Assembly (NCBI GenBank): GCA_023227695.1
Contig: JALNVE010000209.1
Location: forward strand, 1-5,763
Source of the DNA: Paludibacteraceae bacterium
Lineage (GTDB): Bacteria; Bacteroidota; Bacteroidia; Bacteroidales; Paludibacteraceae
Length of the DNA stretch: 5,763 nucleotides
Direction: 5' to 3'
Below the pieces are notes generated by a model. It did not search any database. It saw only the letters and a program-made list of their open reading frames with translations, and was not told the DNA's origin. Shown one piece after another: positions 1 to 5,763 of the stretch. The translations under genes and the position numbers were made by a program. Positions within the stretch are counted from its first letter, which is position 1; every line of letters starts with the position of its first letter.

Positions 1-22
1 TCAAAATAAAAAAATACAAATC

Positions 23-66
23 AAAAAAAATATCCATTCCAGCAAGCTAGCTTGCTGGAATGGATA
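23..66 (-). terminator. Rho-independent terminator of the GH9 gene (perfect 36-bp palindrome plus T8)
   Basis: Positions 31-66 are a perfect palindrome with 18-bp arms (TATCCATTCCAGCAAGCT and its reverse complement) and no spacer base. On the minus strand it is followed directly by eight T residues (plus-strand A run at 23-30) and then by more T-rich sequence. It begins 65 nt past the GH9 stop codon. The T-tract lies only on the side expected for minus-strand transcription, so it should stop transcripts coming from the cellulase gene. In RNA a few central bases would form the loop. The arms are long and perfect for an ordinary terminator. Confidence 0.85.
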
Positions 67-131
67 AATCATAGTATGTTTGTCCAATAAAACCTGTAAC
101 GCTTATTTAGGACTTGATAGTATGGCCTTTT

Positions 132-1916
132 TTATTTCTTGAAAGCCTTATAAGTCACCGATTTGCCGTTGTTGCTGATCTTAACGAAGTACATTCCCTT
201 AGCAAGAGAAGGGGTCTCGAAGTAAGAAGAGATCTGATTTGTAATCTCTTTCTTCATCAAAACTTTTCCTTCGATAGAGATTAACTCTGCCAAAACTTTT
301 CCTTCATCATAATTGCGCTCAATAAGGTCGATGGCAATATAATCTTCGAAGCATGTTGGGTAAACCATGAAAGAGTTTTCAGTAATGCTTGTCTCGATGA
401 TGGAAGTACCCTCTACTGGGTCTTTTTCTGCTACAATTCTTGCAATGGCAGCAACAAATGGTGCGTTGTAATCGCATCCTCCCTCTGTCTCTGTATAGGA
501 AGCTCCGCCTTCTACAACGTTACCAAATACTCCAGTACCAGAAGGGCCACCGAGCATACCACCGCTGGCAAACATATATGTGCATGAGTTCTTAACCTCA
601 GTCGGTGGATTGTCGTTTCTTCCCATCGCATTTCTGTGGTGGAGTCTATAAGTCATATCACCTTTGAATCCGTGAAGGAATGTGTGGTTGAACTCGTTCT
701 TTCCAAGTACGTAGTCAACGATACGTTCGTTGAAGTTTCTAGCTTCTTCGATGTTATTTCCACTTAGTGTGATAACTCCATCATCTACTAGTTTTACAAG
801 TAAAGCTGCTGCTACCGCACCTCCACAAGCAAGCTTGTTGGTACCCCATCTGCTTGAATAGTAAGGGAATCCGTTAGGGTCACCTTTTGCAGTAGTTATG
901 TGCGTTTTGTATACGTTCTTTTCCAAATGGCTGGCGAATGTACCTCCTGCACCGTTATTGGCTGTAGGGTCAGCTTTTATGATGTAGTAGTAAGTGTAGT
1001 CTGACATGGTATCCCAAGCCAAAGGAGAATTGGATTCCCATTTGTTTTGAAGGTAACCGATAGCCTCATTCTTGTAAGATTCTTCTCCTGTTAAACGATA
1101 TAAAAGAATGGCTGCTAAAGCTAATTCATCTGTCCATTCGTCGTTAGGAGAACCATAGAACTCTGGGATGCCAGCGTTCGAAGTATGTTTTTTGGCAAAG
1201 TTGTACGCTTTTATTGCATACTCTTTACATTTAGCTTTGTAAGTAGCGTCTGGGTAGTGGATGGACATCAATGCCAAGGCAGAAGCATAGTTTGCAGCTT
1301 GAGGTCCTCCTTTTTCTGTTGTTGTCCATACTGGACGTGGGTCGCCTCCATTGTTAACTCCCATGTCAGATTGTTTGGAAGAGGTTACCCATACGTTATG
1401 GTCGTTGCTGGATCCTACGTAGTAGACGAATGTATTGTTGTCAATGAAAGATTTCATGAAGTAGTCTGTAGCTACTTTTGCCTCATCCATCACATCAGGA
1501 ATTCCGTTTGGAGCTCCATATGCATCATCGTAGTTGTCTTGGAATGCTTTGGGCCAAAGATCGTATGCGATTAAAAGAGATGCTGCAGCATATCCCATTG
1601 TTGTGCCAACTTTTATGTGGTCACCACAGTCGTGCCAACCTCCGCTTAAGTCGTAGTTGCCATTGCCTCCACCGTTAACAGATCCTTTTCCATCCTGAGT
1701 ATGGCAATATTTCTTAGCGACATCGTTGTTCTTCTCCAACATCCAGTTGTGAGTATCTCCGCAACGTTGTCCGCCGAAGAATTTCAATCCCATGTTAAGA
1801 GCTTCACGGTAATCAGAATTAGAGTAAGCATCAGTGTATGATGAAAAATCAAATGCACTGGCTGCTGTTGCTCCCATGAACGAACTTAGCAATAAAGTGT
1901 AAAGTTTTTTATTCAT
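132..1916 (-). CDS. Secreted glycoside hydrolase family 9 endoglucanase (cellulase) with T9SS sorting domain
   Basis: The predicted enzyme hydrolyses beta-1,4-glucans (cellulose or related) outside the cell by the inverting GH9 mechanism. The ATG at 1916 (594 aa) is preferred over one 33 nt upstream because MNKKLYTLLLSSFMGATAASA is then a clean signal peptide ending in an A-S-A cleavage motif. Numbering from this start, the catalytic domain opens at about residue 36 with DYREALNMGLKFFGGQR. GGWHDCGDH (92-100) holds the paired aspartates D96 and D99. LHHRN (425-429) is the substrate-binding HHR motif. TEGGCDYNAPF (477-487) places the catalytic acid at E478, four residues before the DYNA signature. 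Residues from about 504 to 594 form a type A T9SS tail (MVYPTCFEDYIAI, then GKVLMKKEI and LAKGMYFVKI). There is no Ig-like or carbohydrate-binding module before the catalytic domain. Several cysteines suggest disulfides. The GH9 family call is firm; the exact substrate is inferred. Confidence 0.93.
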   Translation of the reverse strand: MNKKLYTLLLSSFMGATAASAFDFSSYTDAYSNSDYREALNMGLKFFGGQRCGDTHNWMLEKNNDVAKKYCHTQDGKGSVNGGGNGNYDLSGGWHDCGDHIKVGTTMGYAAASLLIAYDLWPKAFQDNYDDAYGAPNGIPDVMDEAKVATDYFMKSFIDNNTFVYYVGSSNDHNVWVTSSKQSDMGVNNGGDPRPVWTTTEKGGPQAANYASALALMSIHYPDATYKAKCKEYAIKAYNFAKKHTSNAGIPEFYGSPNDEWTDELALAAILLYRLTGEESYKNEAIGYLQNKWESNSPLAWDTMSDYTYYYIIKADPTANNGAGGTFASHLEKNVYKTHITTAKGDPNGFPYYSSRWGTNKLACGGAVAAALLVKLVDDGVITLSGNNIEEARNFNERIVDYVLGKNEFNHTFLHGFKGDMTYRLHHRNAMGRNDNPPTEVKNSCTYMFASGGMLGGPSGTGVFGNVVEGGASYTETEGGCDYNAPFVAAIARIVAEKDPVEGTSIIETSITENSFMVYPTCFEDYIAIDLIERNYDEGKVLAELISIEGKVLMKKEITNQISSYFETPSLAKGMYFVKISNNGKSVTYKAFKK

Positions 1917-2049
1917 ATAATATGTGTATAAATGTTTATTCAGAAACAAGAAGTTCTTAAATCCTTTTCGACTTCATTCTAATTTGTAAAGAAACGAATA
2001 ATAATCCAATCAAGGTCAATTTGCTACTCCATTTCTTGATGAACGGCTG

Positions 2050-3495
2050 TTATTCCTGTTTTTGTGATGGGTTAAGCACTTCACGGATCTCCCTTTCTCT
2101 ATGGATGATTTCCACTTCAATTCCAAATTTCTTTGCAATATGTTCTGCCGTATGTTGCGCAGAATAAACCGAACGGTGTTGGCCTCCGGTACATCCAAAA
2201 CAGAACATCAGATTCGTAAAACCTCTTTCTATAAAACGTGCTACATGAGCATCGGCAAGGGCATATACATTGTCTAGGAATTTTAGAATTTCACCGTCAG
2301 ATTCCAAAAAGTCAATCACATTTTTGTCCAGTCCTGTCGAAAGTTTATACTGGATGTAACGGCCAGGGTTATGAACGCCTCGACAGTCGAAAACGTAACC
2401 TCCGCCATTGCCGCTGTTGTCTTCCGGAATTCCTTTTTTATAAGAGAAACTGTACACCTTTACTTTTAGAGGTGCCTGATCTGTTGGTGGTTGAGGCATC
2501 TGTAATTCAGGTAATTCGCAAAGAGTTTCCAATACTTTTGTGAGATAAGGAAACTCTGGATATCCGTTACGTAATAATGATTTCAGATTGTTGATGGCGT
2601 ATGGTATGCTTCCGATGAAATGAGGTTTTCTTTCGTATAGTCCACGGAATCCGTATGCGCCTAACACCTGGATGGTTCTGAAAAGAACGAAATAACGCAA
2701 ATGCTTTCTGAAATCAGCCTCGTCTATCTTTGCAAATCGTTTGGCCGAATTCAAATAGACCTGAATCAGTTTTTCTCTCAATTTATCAGGAAAATTGGCC
2801 TTTGCCTGCCATGCAAAAGAGGCTATGTCGTAATAGATCGGACCGCGTCTGCCTCCCTGAAAATCGATAAAGTAGGGCTCTCCGTCTTTTATCATTACAT
2901 TGCGTGACTGGAAATCTCTATATAAGAAGGTGTTGGATTTGTCGCCAAGTAAGCAGTCGCACATCTTTTCAAAATCATCTTCCAACTTTACTTCAGAGAA
3001 ATTTATTCGTAGAAGTTTGAGAAAAGAGTATTTGAAGTAGTTCAAATCCCACATGACGCTTCGTTTGTCGAGCGAAGGCAAAGGGTAACAAACTGAGAAA
3101 TCAAGATCCTGAGCACCTAAGAACTGGATTTCTGGAAGTTTGGCAATGGTTTTGCAGATCATCTCTTCCTCTTCTTTGGAAAAAGATCCTTCTGAGATTC
3201 CTTTGGAAATGTAATGATAAAGGGATGTGTCACCTAAGTCTTCTTGAAGATAACGGCTATGGTCTTTTGTTGCACTGTATAATTTAGGGGTTGGAAGACC
3301 CTTGCTTTCGAAATGTTTGGCTAAAGCGAAGAAGGCTTCGTTTTCTTCAATGCTTTCACCTATAACGCCTATGAGGCTTGTAGTAGGAGAGGAAATTCGG
3401 TAGTAAATGCGGTTTGAACCTTCTCCTTTTAGCTTCTCACAAGTGGGATTTTTACATCCTGTATATTCTTCGAAAAGAGATATTAAATCTTTCAT
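2050..3495 (-). CDS. APH-type sugar kinase fused to RapZ C-terminal domain
   Basis: This 481-aa cytoplasmic protein has two domains. Residues 1 to about 330 are an aminoglycoside-phosphotransferase/AmgK-like kinase: nucleotide loop GEGSNRIYYRI (24-34), QEDLGD (85-90), catalytic loop LYRDFQSRNVMI with D194 and N199, and metal-binding DFQ with D211, followed by GPIYYDIAS. The DFQ/GPxxYD pattern recalls AmgK, which phosphorylates MurNAc and GlcNAc at the anomeric position during cell-wall recycling. After a short Pro-rich linker, residues 344 to about 470 match the RapZ C-terminal domain: VKVYSFSYKKGIP, VFDCRGVHNPGRY, TGLDK, and GCTGGQHRSVY (434-444), the counterpart of the glucosamine-6-phosphate-binding CTGGxHR loop of E. 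coli RapZ. The usual RapZ P-loop domain is absent. The protein may be an amino-sugar kinase controlled by an amino-sugar-phosphate sensor. Domain calls are strong; substrate and regulation are inferred. No MurU-like partner lies within the window. Confidence 0.85.
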   Translation of the reverse strand: MKDLISLFEEYTGCKNPTCEKLKGEGSNRIYYRISSPTTSLIGVIGESIEENEAFFALAKHFESKGLPTPKLYSATKDHSRYLQEDLGDTSLYHYISKGISEGSFSKEEEEMICKTIAKLPEIQFLGAQDLDFSVCYPLPSLDKRSVMWDLNYFKYSFLKLLRINFSEVKLEDDFEKMCDCLLGDKSNTFLYRDFQSRNVMIKDGEPYFIDFQGGRRGPIYYDIASFAWQAKANFPDKLREKLIQVYLNSAKRFAKIDEADFRKHLRYFVLFRTIQVLGAYGFRGLYERKPHFIGSIPYAINNLKSLLRNGYPEFPYLTKVLETLCELPELQMPQPPTDQAPLKVKVYSFSYKKGIPEDNSGNGGGYVFDCRGVHNPGRYIQYKLSTGLDKNVIDFLESDGEILKFLDNVYALADAHVARFIERGFTNLMFCFGCTGGQHRSVYSAQHTAEHIAKKFGIEVEIIHREREIREVLNPSQKQE

Positions 3496-3518
3496 ACAAA
3501 TCTCTGAATTATGATATG

Positions 3519-3526
3519 CAAAGATA
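3519..3526 (-). promoter_or_regulatory. Candidate Bacteroidota -7 box for the kinase-RapZ-C gene
   Basis: The minus strand reads TATCTTTG, an exact match to the Bacteroidota -7 consensus TAnnTTTG, ending 23 nt before the ATG at 3495. No clear TTTG -33 element is visible at the usual distance, so this is a one-box prediction. Confidence 0.5.
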
Positions 3527-3604
3527 TAATTATTTTCAGAAAGGGGACGTTCGATAGAGGTTGATTACACTACTCCTTACCAGTTGCTTGTGTTTCGTTA
3601 GAAA

Positions 3605-3624
3605 TGTTTTTAACATTAAAAACA
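3605..3624. repeat. AT-rich inverted repeat in the divergent intergenic region
   Basis: TGTTTTTAA (3605-3613) and TTAAAAACA (3616-3624) are perfect 9-bp inverted repeats separated by CA. The repeat lies between the divergent kinase-RapZ-C and DUF4286 genes. It could be an operator dyad or a weak hairpin. Neither arm is GC-rich, so a strong terminator is unlikely. Confidence 0.5.
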
Positions 3625-3655
3625 AGAAACGAGTAACGCTTAACGAACAACGAAA
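3621..3655. repeat. Five 7-nt-phased AAC repeats (four are AACG)
   Basis: Five consecutive heptamers start with AAC at 3621, 3628, 3635, 3642 and 3649: AACAAGA, AACGAGT, AACGCTT, AACGAAC and AACGAAA. The last four share AACG at an exact 7-nt period. The array ends 35 nt before the DUF4286 -7 box. An inverse copy of the last heptamer, TTTCGTT, lies at 3593-3599. It may be a regulator-binding array for the downstream unit, but chance cannot be excluded. Confidence 0.4.
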
Positions 3656-3690
3656 TAGAATCAAAGGCATCAGAATCTTTCAAAAAATGC

Positions 3691-3698
3691 TATTTTTG
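3691..3698 (+). promoter_or_regulatory. Candidate -7 box for the DUF4286-ruvC unit
   Basis: TATTTTTG matches the Bacteroidota -7 consensus TAnnTTTG exactly and ends 18 nt before the ATG at 3717. This leaves a short leader, which favours that ATG over any in-frame start upstream. No convincing TTTG is seen at the -33 distance. Confidence 0.5.
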
Positions 3699-3716
3699 CA
3701 AAAAAAGAAAGAACTT

Positions 3717-4019
3717 ATGATTGTTTTCAATACCACATATTTAGTCTCTCCTTCAGTGCACGATGCATGGTTGCAATGGATCACATCCTTTTACATACCA
3801 GATATGTTGAGTACAGGATGCTTCTCTAGCCCAAAACTATATAAAGTGTTGATAGATGAAAAGGATGGCTTGAACTATTCCTTGCAATTTTCGGCGCCTA
3901 CAGTGGCTAAGGTAAAGGAGTGGCAGGATAAATATAGAGACCGTCAACAGACTCAGTTAAGAGAGACTTTTGGTGAGTCTGTTTTGTTCTTTTCAACATA
4001 TTTAAAAGAGGTGTTCTGA
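3717..4019 (+). CDS. DUF4286-like small conserved protein
   Basis: This is a 100-aa soluble protein without signal peptide or membrane segment. The sequence (MIVFNTTYLVSPSVHDAWLQW at the start, YSLQFSAPTVAKVKEW in the middle, FGESVLFFSTYLKEV at the end) resembles the DUF4286 family, a small alpha/beta protein of unknown function that I know mainly from Bacteroidota. The reading frame is open from 3561, but the added 52 residues are Lys/Arg/Ile-rich, of low complexity, and would span the -7 box at 3691, so the ATG at 3717 is chosen. The stop lies 56 nt before ruvC on the same strand and no terminator is seen between them, so the two are probably co-transcribed. From memory, this pairing recurs in Bacteroidales genomes. 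The function is unknown; a link with recombination is suggested only by position. Confidence 0.75.
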   Translation: MIVFNTTYLVSPSVHDAWLQWITSFYIPDMLSTGCFSSPKLYKVLIDEKDGLNYSLQFSAPTVAKVKEWQDKYRDRQQTQLRETFGESVLFFSTYLKEVF

Positions 4020-4075
4020 AAGAACTCATTCATTTTCTTGAAATTAGATCCGAGGATTTTTATAAAACTTTAGTG

Positions 4076-4735
4076 ATGGTTGTCGAAAAAGGTAATGTGC
4101 AAGTTGTGAACGCAAAAGATAGGATTATCTTAGGCGTTGACCCTGGAACGAATGTGATGGGTTATGGCCTTTTGAGGATAACAGGAAACAAACCCAGTCT
4201 CATGCTAATGGGAATCCTTGATCTAAAAAAATACACAGACCCTTACACCAAACTGAACAAAATATTCCTTCGTACGTTGGAGCTGGTGGATGAGTATCAT
4301 CCTGATGAATTTGCGATTGAATCGCAGTTTTTTGGTAAAAATGTACAATCTATGCTGAAACTAGGCCGTGCTCAAGGTGTAGCAATCTCGGCAGCTTTGT
4401 ATCGTGGCTTGACGGTCAATGAGTATGCACCTTTGAAAATCAAGATGTCTATTACAGGAAACGGAATGGCATCAAAAGAGCAGGTGGCTGAGATGTTGAG
4501 AAAATACCTTCATATTCCGCAGGAGCTGATGCTGCCTCAGATGGATGCAACAGATGGATTGGCTTGTGCGTTATGTCATTTTTTTGAGAGTAAAACATTA
4601 GGAACGGGTAAAAAGTTTACCAGTTGGAAGGATTTTGCCGCAAAGAACGATAGTAGAGTGAATGGTTTGACGGCAACAAAGGAAAGGTCGCTTAAAAAAA
4701 AACAATCTGCAGATGATCCGAAGAATGAAGATTAA
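4076..4735 (+). CDS. ruvC: Crossover junction endodeoxyribonuclease RuvC
   Basis: RuvC is the Holliday-junction resolvase, which works as a dimer and cuts symmetrically in strands of like polarity, normally on RuvAB-bound junctions. Numbered from the ATG at 4076 (219 aa), the RNase H-like active site is complete: D22 in ILGVDPGT, E82 in FAIESQFF, and D157 and D160 in MDATDGLA. The motifs NVQSMLKLGRAQGVAI and YAPLKIKMSITGNG are characteristic of the family. A GTG immediately before the ATG (4073) could add one residue. The protein is longer than the 173-aa E. coli enzyme. It has about 15 extra residues at the N terminus, a SWKDFAAKN segment after the catalytic core of a kind I recall from Bacteroidota RuvC, and a charged tail of about 22 residues rich in Lys, Asp and Glu. 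ruvA and ruvB are not in the window. It probably shares a transcript with the DUF4286 gene. Confidence 0.97.
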   Translation: MVVEKGNVQVVNAKDRIILGVDPGTNVMGYGLLRITGNKPSLMLMGILDLKKYTDPYTKLNKIFLRTLELVDEYHPDEFAIESQFFGKNVQSMLKLGRAQGVAISAALYRGLTVNEYAPLKIKMSITGNGMASKEQVAEMLRKYLHIPQELMLPQMDATDGLACALCHFFESKTLGTGKKFTSWKDFAAKNDSRVNGLTATKERSLKKKQSADDPKNED

Positions 4736-4761
4736 AACGATGTTTGTTTGGCAAATATTAT

Positions 4762-4769
4762 TATTTTTG
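4762..4769 (+). promoter_or_regulatory. Candidate -7 box for the Wzz-like gene
   Basis: TATTTTTG, identical to the box ahead of the DUF4286 gene, lies in the 81-bp gap after ruvC, 47 nt before the ATG at 4817. TTTG tetramers occur at 4743-4746 and 4747-4750, but the 15- and 11-nt gaps are shorter than the roughly 19-nt spacing usual for the -33 element. The gene may therefore have its own promoter instead of relying on readthrough from ruvC. Confidence 0.4.
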
Positions 4770-4816
4770 TGTTCTTTAAACGGGTTTTGTAGAGGAATCG
4801 TAAATAATTAAAGAAA

Positions 4817-5763
4817 ATGGAAGAAAAGGAGGAGATGAACATCTTTGTGATGTTCAAAAAGATAGGCAAGCATTTGCTTGACCTTGTTAAGAAACTTGGT
4901 ATGTGCTTAGGTTTCTTTTTAAGAAAAACATATAAGTATAAATGGATGTTCCTCTTGTTTATGGTTGTGGCAGTGTCCTATTCTTTGTATAAAACGACAG
5001 GAGAAAGAAAAGTTTATGAAGGAAATCTACTTCTTTCCATTCATGATGGAAGTTCTTCTTTGTTTACAGATATGGTTTCTTCTCTTGATAGATATGTAAC
5101 AGATGATGATTTTACAGGCTTGGCTTCTGCCTTGAATATTCCTGATTCTTTATCAAAAAAAATAAGGGGTGTGGATTCCTATTATCTGATAGATATGAAT
5201 AAAGATTCTATTTTCGATATGATAGATTTTTCAAAAAAATATAAAGCTTCTGATACAGCTAATGTTCGTTTGAATGATGGAATTGCAATCTCTTTGAAAA
5301 TGAGCGATGTTTCTTCTTTTTCTGCAATGGAAACAGCCTTGGTTAATTATTTTTCAAACAATAAATATTTGCAGGATTTGAATATGTCAAGAATCTCAAA
5401 TCTAGATGAAATGGAAAAACTTTTGAAGAAAGATCTGACAGAAATTGATAGTCTTCAACGTTTGGAATACTTTGAAAGAAATTTTGAAGGTGTGAAAATT
5501 CTAAAGGATTTTAACATTAATACAGATAAACAGATGTTCTACTTTAATAAAGTGGATATTCTCCGACAGAAGAAAGCTATTTCTAATGAGTTGTTGTCTA
5601 AGTTTGATGTTGTTTCTGTCTCTACGTCATTCCAACCAACAGCCAAGGCTGTTAACTCTAAGATAAAAACTGCTATAAATTATTGTCTTGTTTCATATAT
5701 CTTATTCTTGATCGTTGCGCTATTTTATGATTATAAAAAGCCGATTTTTGAATATCTGAATAA
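4817..5763 (+). CDS. Wzz/chain-length-determinant-like inner-membrane protein (3' end outside window)
   Basis: The frame is open from the ATG at 4817 to the window edge (315 complete codons, no stop); the final TAA bases are out of frame. The topology is a basic cytoplasmic N terminus (1-42), a membrane segment at about 43-59 (WMFLLFMVVAVSYSLY), a periplasmic region of about 225 residues, and a second membrane segment at about 287-305 (YCLVSYILFLIVALFYDY). Two TMs flanking an alpha/beta-helical domain is the arrangement of polysaccharide co-polymerases (Wzz), which set O-antigen or capsule chain length. YEGNLLLSI after TM1, IAISLKMSD followed by a long helix, and STSFQPTAKA before TM2 fit that fold loosely. 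There is no cytoplasmic tyrosine-kinase domain in the visible part. An alternative ATG at 4835 lies only 2 nt after AGGAGG, too close for a normal ribosome binding site. The codons are clearly more AT-rich than in the other genes. Family assignment is tentative. Confidence 0.6.
   Translation, partial: MEEKEEMNIFVMFKKIGKHLLDLVKKLGMCLGFFLRKTYKYKWMFLLFMVVAVSYSLYKTTGERKVYEGNLLLSIHDGSSSLFTDMVSSLDRYVTDDDFTGLASALNIPDSLSKKIRGVDSYYLIDMNKDSIFDMIDFSKKYKASDTANVRLNDGIAISLKMSDVSSFSAMETALVNYFSNNKYLQDLNMSRISNLDEMEKLLKKDLTEIDSLQRLEYFERNFEGVKILKDFNINTDKQMFYFNKVDILRQKKAISNELLSKFDVVSVSTSFQPTAKAVNSKIKTAINYCLVSYILFLIVALFYDYKKPIFEYLN

Noticed and set aside
97..105. TAACGCTTA shared with the heptad array at 3634-3642
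   Set aside because: A match of this length is expected by chance in a sequence of this size, and the left copy has no phased neighbours.
1185..1678. Two overlapping plus-strand open frames antisense to the GH9 gene
   Set aside because: They lie wholly within a well-supported GH9 coding region on the other strand, and their translations are Cys/Val/His-rich with no recognisable domain.
1917..1949. An 11-residue longer N terminus for the GH9 protein
   Set aside because: The added MFLNKHLYTYY places extra residues ahead of a complete signal peptide. The ATG at 1916 gives the normal Lys-Lys-hydrophobic-ASA pattern.
1950..2049. A gene or strong terminator between the kinase-RapZ-C gene and GH9
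   Set aside because: No credible small coding region was seen. The only dyad is a 5-bp AAGAA/TTCTT pair, too weak to call a terminator.
2016..2198. A short minus-strand frame overlapping the end of the kinase-RapZ-C gene
   Set aside because: It is an alternative frame of the conserved RapZ-C coding sequence, and its product has no family features.
2238..2907. Two plus-strand open frames opposite the kinase-RapZ-C gene
   Set aside because: They are antisense to clear APH and RapZ-C motifs and have no family features.
3561..3716. A 52-residue N-terminal extension of the DUF4286 protein
   Set aside because: It spans the inverted repeat, the phased repeats and the -7 box, and its translation is low-complexity. 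The family resemblance begins at the ATG at 3717.
5761..5763. TAA at the window end as stop of the Wzz-like gene
   Set aside because: The reading frame is CTG AAT AA, so this TAA is out of frame and the gene continues beyond the window.

Overview
The window suggests a chromosomal segment from a member of the Bacteroidota, most likely an anaerobic, fibre-degrading Bacteroidales. The evidence is a glycoside hydrolase with a type IX secretion (T9SS) C-terminal sorting domain, a DUF4286-type gene next to ruvC, a phosphotransferase/RapZ-C fusion of a kind I associate with this phylum, and exact TAnnTTTG promoter -7 boxes in place of sigma70 elements. The genus cannot be fixed from the sequence.

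Layout: The left half is on the minus strand. A perfect 36-bp palindrome followed by a T-tract (23-66) forms the terminator of a secreted GH9 cellulase gene (132-1916). Upstream of that gene, on the same strand and separated by 133 bp, lies a 481-residue fusion of an aminoglycoside-phosphotransferase-type sugar kinase with the C-terminal domain of RapZ (2050-3495). A 221-bp divergent intergenic region (3496-3716) carries -7 boxes for both directions, an AT-rich inverted repeat and a run of 7-nt-phased AAC repeats. The right half is on the plus strand: a 100-residue DUF4286-like protein (3717-4019), the Holliday-junction resolvase RuvC (4076-4735), and the first 315 codons of a two-TM, Wzz/chain-length-determinant-like membrane protein (4817 to the window edge).

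How the genes relate: DUF4286 and ruvC probably form one transcription unit. The membrane protein has its own candidate promoter and a visibly more AT-rich composition, so it may begin a separate surface-polysaccharide module. The GH9 enzyme serves plant beta-glucan breakdown outside the cell. The kinase/RapZ-C protein is probably concerned with amino-sugar or cell-wall sugar metabolism inside the cell. Nothing shows that these two genes work together; the shared strand may be coincidental. No RNA genes, insertion sequences, CRISPR arrays or complete mobile elements were seen. The most unusual item is the kinase-RapZ-C fusion, whose architecture suggests a metabolite-sensing sugar kinase.
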